Positions 57,790 to 64,000 of a DNA stretch of 64,000 bases are shown here, one piece after another; the stretch's first letter is position 1; every line of letters starts with the position of its first letter. Under the pieces are notes generated by a model. It had not been told where the DNA came from and searched no databases. It worked only from the letters and a program-made list of their open reading frames with translations. The translations under genes and the position numbers were made by a program. The stretch is from Pseudomonas versuta (GTDB taxonomy: Bacteria; Pseudomonadota; Gammaproteobacteria; Pseudomonadales; Pseudomonadaceae), in the NCBI RefSeq assembly GCF_001294575.1, contig NZ_CP012676.1:2046001-2110000 (forward strand). Reading direction: 5' to 3'.

Positions 57790-58215
57790 TTACAGGTCCA
57801 GAAAAGTGACCTTCAGGAACAGCACATCAATCCACAGCGCCTGATGTGCAGCCACGATCAGCCAGAACCACAGCTGATAGGACAACTTGCGGGTTTTGTG
57901 GCGAAACATCTGTTGCGCCACCAGTGCGCCGGGCCAGCCGCCCAGTAGTTCGACCCCGTGCAAGACCTTCTCCGGGGTACGCCACTGACCGCTTTTGGCC
58001 TGTTGCTTGTCGTACCAGTACAGGCCAAACGCCAGAGCGCTTGCCACTGCATAGATCAATAACGGTACGCGGCTGATGCCGGTGAGCAACAGGCTCACCG
58101 AACCGCCCAGAGGCAGCGCGCACAGCAGTGCAAACACCAGCAACTTGACCTTCAGACCACGAATCGGGGCGCTGTTTTTCTCAGGCTCAGGGCGATTTTT
58201 TAGCGTTTTTCTCAC
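57790..58215 (-). CDS. DUF1294 membrane protein (141 aa)
   Basis: Starts at GTG 58215, overlapping the uppP stop. The frame is open further upstream inside uppP but without family similarity. Three or four membrane helices; the motif [45 protein letters not shown] is the DUF1294 core. Translational coupling to uppP is suggested by the GTGA junction. Confidence 0.85.
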   Translation of the reverse strand: MRKTLKNRPEPEKNSAPIRGLKVKLLVFALLCALPLGGSVSLLLTGISRVPLLIYAVASALAFGLYWYDKQQAKSGQWRTPEKVLHGVELLGGWPGALVAQQMFRHKTRKLSYQLWFWLIVAAHQALWIDVLFLKVTFLDL

Positions 58216-59042
58216 GCAGCGGCAGCCGACCAGTTGATCCAGCCAAACTGCCAGGTCGCCAGGATCAGCAGACCGAATGCAATCCGGTACCACGCGAACG
58301 CGGCATAACTATGGTTCGAAATGAACTTGAGCAAGGCGCGAACCGCGATCATGGCGAAGATGAACGAAGTCACAAAACCAATCGCGAACACCGGCAAATC
58401 GTCCGGCTGGAACAAGTGACGGTATTTGTAACCCGAGTACACCGCAGCACCGACCATGGTCGGCATCGCCAGGAAGAACGAGAACTCGGTAGCCGCCTTG
58501 CGCGACAAGCCGAACAGCAGGCCACCAATAATGGTTGAGCCTGAACGCGAAGTCCCGGGGATCATGGCCAGGCATTGTGCGAAACCGATTTTTACCGCGT
58601 CTTTCCAGGTCATGTCGTCCACGGTTTCAGCGCGGATCACATGCTGGCGGCGCTCGGCCCACAGCATGATCACACCACCGATCACCAATGCAGTGGCAAC
58701 GGTAATAGGGTTGAACAGGTACTCGTGAATCACGTCGGCGAAAATCACCCCCAGCACCACTGCCGGCATCACCGCAATGATCAGGTTGACGGTAAAACGG
58801 CGAGCCTGGGGCTGAGTCGGCAAGCCGACGACAACGTCGATGATCTTGCGGCGAAACTCCCAGACCACGGCCAGGATCGCACCCAGCTGAATAATGATGT
58901 TAAACGCCATGGCGCGCTCGCCGCCGAAGTTCAGCAAGTCCGCCACAATGATTTGGTGGCCGGTACTTGAGATCGGCAAGAATTCCGTAAGGCCTTCTAC
59001 TACACCAAGTATCAACGCCTGTGCGGCAGTCCAAAGATCCAT
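58212..59042 (-). CDS. uppP: Undecaprenyl-diphosphatase
   Basis: 276-residue inner-membrane phosphatase that recycles undecaprenyl pyrophosphate to the carrier lipid for peptidoglycan and O-antigen. [19 protein letters not shown] at the N-terminus and [14 protein letters not shown] in the middle are the two catalytic motifs of the BacA/UppP family. A strong hairpin, GCCCTGC/GCAGGGC (59057-59075), lies in the 5' leader just before the ribosome site. Confidence 0.95.
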   Translation of the reverse strand: MDLWTAAQALILGVVEGLTEFLPISSTGHQIIVADLLNFGGERAMAFNIIIQLGAILAVVWEFRRKIIDVVVGLPTQPQARRFTVNLIIAVMPAVVLGVIFADVIHEYLFNPITVATALVIGGVIMLWAERRQHVIRAETVDDMTWKDAVKIGFAQCLAMIPGTSRSGSTIIGGLLFGLSRKAATEFSFFLAMPTMVGAAVYSGYKYRHLFQPDDLPVFAIGFVTSFIFAMIAVRALLKFISNHSYAAFAWYRIAFGLLILATWQFGWINWSAAAA

Positions 59043-59337
59043 CGTTCCCCCATAAAGCCCTGCGTCATGCAGGGCGGATTAGTCAAAAATCGAGATGTGT
59101 TTGCAACCGCTGCCGCGGAGGTGGGTTACAGGTGTGTCATTTTCACCAAGGTGATGTGAAATAACTGTCGGAAATCAATAAACATTCAGCTTTGCGAATT
59201 CCGGCCGAGATCCTATCAGACACGTCCCACTTTCGCTGCTAAGACATCCAGGGTGAACCCGTGACTTGCGCATCACAGCGCCTGCCCGGATATCGTCCAC
59301 CGATGAAAACAACAAGAATAAACAGGAGTAACCATTC

Positions 59338-60972
59338 ATGAATACCTTACGCGGGTTGTCCATCAGCAGACGCTTGTGGCTGATTTTGATCGTGGCCGTG
59401 GCCATGCTGCTGGCGTTGGGTTTATTGATGCTAAAGCAGATACATGACGATCTGTACGAAGGCAAAGCCGAGAAAACCCGGCATGTGGTGCAAGCAGCCA
59501 GCGGGGTCCTGAAGTACTACCACGGCCTCGAAACCGCCGGCAGCCTGAGCCGTGAAGCCGCCCAGCATCAGGCCCTGAGCGCGATCAGCCAGTTGCGCTA
59601 CGACCATGACGACTATTTCTGGATCAATGACCTGCGCCCTTTCATGATCATGCATCCCACCAATCCAAAACTGGATGGCAAAGATCTGTCGGCCATCAAG
59701 GACCCTGACGGTTTTGCGATTTTCAATGAGATGGCCGCCCTCGCCAAAGCCAAAGGCGCGGGCATGCTCAACTATCGCTGGCCAAAGCCGGGGGCCGAAG
59801 CGCCCGTGCAAAAAACTTCCTATGTGCAACTGTTCGAGCCATGGGGCTGGGTGATCGGCTCCGGCGTCTATATCGATGACATGCAGGCCGAATTCCGCAC
59901 CCAGGCCTTGAGGGCCGGCTCGGTCGGGCTTGCTATCGCACTGATCATGGCCGCACTGGTGACCCTTATTGCCCGCAGTATCGTGCGCCCGCTGCAGGAT
60001 GCGGTGCAGGCCATGGCCAATATCGCCAGCGGTGAAAGCGACCTGACCCGTAGCCTGGACACCCACGGCCGGGATGAAGTCACGCTACTGGCACAGCATT
60101 TCAATGCCTTTACCGCCAAGCTGCGCAACGTCATCAGTCACCTGCAGGCAACCGCCACGGCACTGGAAAAGTCATCCACTGAAATGGGCAGCGACGCCAC
60201 GAACGCCCAGCAACGCAGCCAGCAACAAGCCCTGCAAATGGACCAGGTGGCGACAGCCATCAACGAAGTCACCTACGCCGTACAAGAGGTGGCGAAAAAC
60301 GCCGAACACGCCGCCGGAGAAATGCGCGGTGCCCAGACGCAGGCCGGGCTTGGCCAGCAGAACATCGATAGCAGCCTGCAACAGATCGGGCAGCTGTCCG
60401 GCACCATCAATCAGGCGGTCGAAGTGATACAGGCATTGGCCACGCAAAGCAGCGAGATCGGCAGTGTGCTTGAAGTGATCCGCTCGATTGCCGAGCAGAC
60501 CAACCTGCTGGCGCTGAACGCCGCGATTGAAGCGGCCCGCGCCGGGGAACAGGGCCGTGGTTTTGCGGTAGTGGCGGACGAGGTCCGATTGCTGGCCCAG
60601 CGCACGCAAAAATCAACGGCTGAAATCCAGACCATGATTGAAAGCCTGCACAAACACTCAGAAGCGGCAGTCAATGTCATCGCCAGCAGCAGTCGCGCCT
60701 CTGCGCAGACCATCGAACAGGCCACCGGGGCCGGGCTCAGCCTGACCAATATTGGCCAGGCCCTGAGCAAGCTCAATGACCTCAATGCGTCCATTGCCAG
60801 CGCAACCCTGCAACAGGCGCACGTCGTCGAAGACATCAACCACAACGTGACCCTGGCGGCCGGGCTGTCGCAGAGCACTGCACAGGCGGCCGAGCAATCG
60901 AGCCTGGCCAGCGTTCACCTCATGGAACTGAGCGTGCAGCTCAATGGGTTGTTGCGTCAGTTCAAAGTGTGA
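59338..60972 (+). CDS. Methyl-accepting chemotaxis protein with single Cache domain
   Basis: 544 residues. A first membrane helix (about 13-33), a periplasmic sCache_2 domain with [20 protein letters not shown], a second helix (about 193-212), a HAMP domain and the cytoplasmic signalling hairpin with [32 protein letters not shown]. Receptors of this layout often sense short organic acids; the ligand here is unknown. There is no C-terminal CheR-binding pentapeptide. It is monocistronic. Confidence 0.93.
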   Translation: MNTLRGLSISRRLWLILIVAVAMLLALGLLMLKQIHDDLYEGKAEKTRHVVQAASGVLKYYHGLETAGSLSREAAQHQALSAISQLRYDHDDYFWINDLRPFMIMHPTNPKLDGKDLSAIKDPDGFAIFNEMAALAKAKGAGMLNYRWPKPGAEAPVQKTSYVQLFEPWGWVIGSGVYIDDMQAEFRTQALRAGSVGLAIALIMAALVTLIARSIVRPLQDAVQAMANIASGESDLTRSLDTHGRDEVTLLAQHFNAFTAKLRNVISHLQATATALEKSSTEMGSDATNAQQRSQQQALQMDQVATAINEVTYAVQEVAKNAEHAAGEMRGAQTQAGLGQQNIDSSLQQIGQLSGTINQAVEVIQALATQSSEIGSVLEVIRSIAEQTNLLALNAAIEAARAGEQGRGFAVVADEVRLLAQRTQKSTAEIQTMIESLHKHSEAAVNVIASSSRASAQTIEQATGAGLSLTNIGQALSKLNDLNASIASATLQQAHVVEDINHNVTLAAGLSQSTAQAAEQSSLASVHLMELSVQLNGLLRQFKV

Positions 60973-61030
60973 ACGTAGTCGCTGACGAGCCCCGCGAGGC
61001 TGCGATCGACGGCGCAGCCGTCGCGGTGCA
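60973..61030. repeat. Single copy of the CGTAGTCGCTGAC repeat family
   Basis: Begins CGTAGTCGCTGACGAG and includes GAGGCTGCGATC, as in the arms of the inverted repeat at 27789-27891. It ends with the hairpin CGACGGC-GCA-GCCGTCG. It lies exactly between the chemoreceptor stop and the start of a LysE-family remnant. Confidence 0.8.
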
Positions 61031-61031
61031 T

Positions 61032-61354
61032 CGCATGGCTGACCTGCCTGGCCTGGAAAACATTCAGTGCACCGGCCACCGCTCCCCGCCAGCCTGCAAT
61101 GGGTCAACCCCAAGAGCTGGATGATGGCGCTGGCCGTGGTTAGCGTATTTGCCGGTCAGGGCGCCGAGCAACAAACCCGGGCTCAGGTACTGGCCCTGGT
61201 GTTTTTCCTGGTGTCATGGCCTTGCCTAGGGATGTGGGCGCTGCTGGGGGCGGGCTCGGCCAGGTTGCTCAAAACCGCAAGGGCCATGCAACGCTTCAAA
61301 CGCTGCATGGCCCTGTTGCTGTTGATGTCAGCCTGGCTGAGCCTGTTTCTATAG
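61032..61354 (+). pseudogene. Truncated, frameshifted LysE/RhtB-family exporter
   Basis: The C-terminal half of a LysE translocator: CLAWKTFSAPA in one frame (61045-61077), then LQWVNPKSWMMALAVVSVFAG in the next, so a frameshift lies near 61070-61090. The N-terminal half is missing, replaced by the repeat element on its left. The remaining frame (61067-61354) could encode a 95-residue product with two hydrophobic helices, but no functional exporter. Confidence 0.75.
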
Positions 61355-61362
61355 GTAAAGCC

Positions 61363-63210
61363 CTAAGCAATTACGATATCGGCCCCCGCCAGCGAGGCCA
61401 GTCCAACCCCGACCAGGGTGACCGAGTCACTGCCAAAGCTCAGCACGGTGTCTTGCCCTGATGCAGTGGCATGGGCCCGGTAATCGGCCTCGTGACCGCC
61501 CTCCACGCCCAGGAAAACCAGGCTGTCGGCGGGCTGGTAGCCCAGCACTGTGTCATGACCGAAATGCCCGCTGAAGATAAAGGTATTGGTGCCACCCACC
61601 GACTCCAGCAGGTCATTACCGGCGCCCCCGATAAACACATCATTACCCGCCGAACCGATCAAATGATCGTTACCGCCCTGGCCGAGCAGCCAGTGACCCT
61701 GCTCACCGGCCTTGAGGGTGCTGTCGCCCGGCCCGGCGTTCACCGAATGGGTGTAGTCAGTGCGGCTGGTGCCGGCCAACAGACCGTCATCGGCAACCCG
61801 ATGACTGACCGGCTTGCTCAGTCCCAGCCAGCCCGGCTCATCACTGACCAACAGGCTGATATCCCGGGCCATGGTGATGCCGCCATGGCTGTCGCGCAGA
61901 TACAAAGTGCCCTGCCCGTCATTGACGACATCCACCCGGCTCAGGGACTGCTGCAGGTCCAGCGTATTGACCCCCTTGCCCCCCAGGATGATGTTGTAGC
62001 CACCGCTGTCGCGAAAAGTGTCATTGCCGTCGCGACCTTCAAGGAAGTCATTGCCGCGCCCGCCCTGGATCAAGTCGTTACCGTCACTGCCGATGATCAA
62101 GGTGCTGCCGGTATGTTTTTCTGCGTTGCGATTCAAGTCCTGGACCCAGGTATTTTCCCGCGCCGGGTTGGACAAGTTGGCCACCACGATGGTCGAGTCC
62201 TTGTGCGTCAGGTCATAGAAGGCCGAATCAACAATCCGGTTCATCCCGCTTTCGTAGCCGCTGGGCAGGTGGGTGACCCAGGTCGAGACATTGGCAATCG
62301 AAAAGGGCATCAGGTTCCACGCCGTGGAGGCGTAGTGATCGTTGAAGCTCACAATATTGTTGGTGGCAGACGGTTGATGGGCGTCATGCACACCCAGGGA
62401 CGACAGGCTGAAGTCCGAGCCGTTGAGGGCCCGGAACACCGGATCGTTCTCATAGCCGATATTCAGCACATTGGCGGTGGTTTCACTTTGCGTCGGCGAT
62501 GCAAACGCGATGTAGCGGGCGTCACGATAAAACCCTGACCAGTGATCACCGCTCAAGTCAGCCAGGCTATTGACGGCGAGCCCGCCCAGACTATGGCCGC
62601 TGACCAGTACATCCTTGCCTGCCAGGCCCTGGCCGGCGGCAAACGCCGCGACTTTGCCCAACAGCACATCAAAGGCATTGCCAGTGTAATTTTTGGCGTA
62701 ATCGGCAGGCCCGATGGCGGCCAGCAAATCACTGATGGCATCGCCGATGGAGTCAGTGATCAAGGACTCCCGTGGCCCGCTGGTGCCACGAAAGCCGATG
62801 CCGATGGCGGTCAGTTGGCCATCCGGGTTGTATTTGCCGAGGATCTCTACTTGGGCGCTCTCATAGCCCGGTTTTTCGCCGAAAAATGTTCCGCGCTGAT
62901 CGACCTTGCCTGCATAACCCAGCTGCTGCGCACTGATGGGGCTCCAGCCGGCTTTTTCCACCGCTTCCCGGGCCAGTTTTTCCGAGTCCGGGTTCCACGG
63001 GATGCCCGGCACCACCCCCTGAGAGTCGACGCCTCCAAGCACGGCCTTGACCAGAGTGGCGGGCAAACCGGTACCCATGCCATTTTTCTGGTAGCCAACG
63101 TCAAAGCCGTTATCCAGGTTGTGGTAGCTATAAAGCGTGATGGCCAAAGCATCTTTAAACAGTGCCGCAGAAACGTTTGACCCTACTTCCTTGTAGTCAA
63201 AAACCGCCAT
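61363..63210 (-). CDS. RTX class I.3 lipase (polyurethanase-type)
   Basis: 615-residue extracellular lipase from ATG 63210; the frame extends to 63279 without support. The catalytic Ser is Ser207 (VSGHSLGG). About ten GGxGxDxxx-like calcium-binding repeats fall in two blocks (about 370-420 and 520-560). The C-terminus, ending in SLAGADIVIA, is a type I secretion signal. The length resembles P. fluorescens PueA rather than the shorter TliA/LipA. It lies 16 bases behind an aprF-like gene, the exporter's outer membrane channel. Confidence 0.93.
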   Translation of the reverse strand: MAVFDYKEVGSNVSAALFKDALAITLYSYHNLDNGFDVGYQKNGMGTGLPATLVKAVLGGVDSQGVVPGIPWNPDSEKLAREAVEKAGWSPISAQQLGYAGKVDQRGTFFGEKPGYESAQVEILGKYNPDGQLTAIGIGFRGTSGPRESLITDSIGDAISDLLAAIGPADYAKNYTGNAFDVLLGKVAAFAAGQGLAGKDVLVSGHSLGGLAVNSLADLSGDHWSGFYRDARYIAFASPTQSETTANVLNIGYENDPVFRALNGSDFSLSSLGVHDAHQPSATNNIVSFNDHYASTAWNLMPFSIANVSTWVTHLPSGYESGMNRIVDSAFYDLTHKDSTIVVANLSNPARENTWVQDLNRNAEKHTGSTLIIGSDGNDLIQGGRGNDFLEGRDGNDTFRDSGGYNIILGGKGVNTLDLQQSLSRVDVVNDGQGTLYLRDSHGGITMARDISLLVSDEPGWLGLSKPVSHRVADDGLLAGTSRTDYTHSVNAGPGDSTLKAGEQGHWLLGQGGNDHLIGSAGNDVFIGGAGNDLLESVGGTNTFIFSGHFGHDTVLGYQPADSLVFLGVEGGHEADYRAHATASGQDTVLSFGSDSVTLVGVGLASLAGADIVIA

Positions 63211-63226
63211 GGTTTTACTCTCCTCG

Positions 63227-64000
63227 TTAATAAAACGGGCGCACAAAGGCCTCATCGACCCGTGCCAGATCCTGCTCACCCAGGGTGCCGGCGTAAAAGT
63301 GCAACCGGGTCCACGCCAACAAATAGTCGTAGCGGGTTCGCGCCAGATCGCGGCGCGTGGTGTAAAGCTGTTGCTCGGCGTTCAAGGCATCGAGATTGAC
63401 CCGTTCGCCCCCCAAAATGCTTTGCCGGGTCGAGACCACCAGCGCTTGTGCCGAGATCAGGGCTTTTTGATAAGCACGCAACTTGTTCACCCCCGACAGA
63501 CAGGCGTTGAACTGGCGCCTCAGCTCGATCAGGGTTTCCCGGGTTTTACCTTCGAGTTCGTATTCGACCCGGGCCAGATTGCTCCCCGCCTGACGCACCG
63601 AAGCCGACACCCCGCCCCCGGCGTACAGCGCCAGGCTGACTTCAATGCCGATGGTGTTGGTGTCATAGCGCTGGTTGTAGGTGTTGCCGCTGTCGGACTC
63701 CATCTTGCGTACGCTGGCATAGGCATTGAGCTTGGGCATATGGCCAGCACGGTTGCGCTCGACCTCATAGCGCGCCACCTCCAGTGCCTCGCGTTGCGAT
63801 GCCAGTTCCGGGTTATTGGCCAGGGCCATGGCATGCCAGGTCGAAAAGTTGGCCGGTTCCAGCGGTAACGAGTTGAAGTCCGCAGCCAACGGTTGCAACT
63901 GCTCGATGCTCACCGACGCATTTCCCGTCAACGCCCCCAGCTCGCGCAAGGCGGCATCTTGCTCATCGATGGCCTGGATCTCTTCGGCGGTAGCCAATTC
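63227..64000 (-). CDS. aprF: Type I secretion outer membrane protein, AprF/TolC-like (5' end outside window)
   Basis: The 3' part of a TolC-family channel; the frame runs off the right end. Two helix-strand repeats are seen: a helix with NNPELASQREALEVARYEVERNRAGHMPKLNAYAS, then a strand NTIGIEVSLALYAGGGVSASVRQA and a further helix. It would carry the RTX lipase across the outer membrane together with AprD and AprE, probably encoded further right. Confidence 0.9.
   Translation of the reverse strand, partial: ELATAEEIQAIDEQDAALRELGALTGNASVSIEQLQPLAADFNSLPLEPANFSTWHAMALANNPELASQREALEVARYEVERNRAGHMPKLNAYASVRKMESDSGNTYNQRYDTNTIGIEVSLALYAGGGVSASVRQAGSNLARVEYELEGKTRETLIELRRQFNACLSGVNKLRAYQKALISAQALVVSTRQSILGGERVNLDALNAEQQLYTTRRDLARTRYDYLLAWTRLHFYAGTLGEQDLARVDEAFVRPFY

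Noticed and set aside
61471..62538. 355-residue plus-strand frame inside the lipase
   Set aside because: Shadow of the RTX lipase coding strand.

Overview
The window is a chromosomal segment of a Pseudomonas, most likely of the fluorescens lineage. This rests on gene content and protein similarity read by eye: P. aeruginosa/P. fluorescens-like GalU, FleN, PheC, AprF and class I.3 lipase, REP/REPIN repeats typical of Pseudomonas, and GC-rich codon use. No rRNA, tRNA, CRISPR array or intact insertion sequence was found. The window cuts a gene at each end: bcsA on the left and an aprF-type outer membrane gene on the right.

Layout. 1-9.0 kb: cellulose operon bcsA(partial)-bcsB-bcsZ-bcsC with overlapping genes, closed by a REPIN. 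9.1-14.2 kb: glutathione reductase, galU, small lipoproteins, and a DUF1883/59-aa/alkB cluster. 14.2-16.8 kb: molybdate transporter modABC behind a Mo-box-like operator. 16.8-23.4 kb: a Wzz-type chain-length regulator, a LysR regulator, surE, an E. coli-type zinc hemB, an ArsR regulator with a quinone-reductase-like enzyme, and a YbaK deacylase. 23.5-32.3 kb: a periplasmic transglutaminase-like protein, pgm, ecotin, a PQQ sugar dehydrogenase, two orphan genes, hdeA, a zinc alcohol dehydrogenase and a lipoprotein. 32.5-36.8 kb: a catabolic-looking operon gntR-DUF2848-amidase-MFS headed by a perfect 32-bp palindrome. 37-41.5 kb: DUF2798/LysR divergent pair, then a sulP-fleN-paralogue pair. 41.8-46.5 kb: a tiny His/Asp-rich lipoprotein, a periplasmic cyclohexadienyl-dehydratase-like protein and a secreted chorismate mutase with a GNAT gene between them, a Gly-tailed membrane protein and a SxxK serine hydrolase. 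46.6-48.9 kb: folE-DUF3833-SDR-DUF6482 operon. 49.1-51.6 kb: an RsbQ-like hydrolase translationally coupled to a PAS-GGDEF diguanylate cyclase, apparently of lower GC than its surroundings, followed by an integrase remnant. 51.6-61 kb: ybiT, a YhhS-type MFS gene, a secreted hydrolase, azoR/LysR, yjbR-like, uppP-DUF1294 and a Cache chemoreceptor. 61-64 kb: a LysE-family remnant, an RTX lipase and its type I outer membrane channel.

How genes could work together. Pgm and GalU supply UDP-glucose, the substrate of BcsA; BcsA carries a PilZ domain, so the RsbQ/PAS-GGDEF module could feed it c-di-GMP, although no direct link is visible. The secreted chorismate mutase and the PheC-like protein together could form a periplasmic route from chorismate to phenylpyruvate. 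The most unusual candidates for follow-up are the RsbQ-PAS-GGDEF pair beside an integrase scar, the FleN paralogue coupled to a SulP transporter, the periplasmic phenylalanine-branch pair, and the GntR operon with its long perfect palindrome. All family assignments come from motif recognition; no database search was run.
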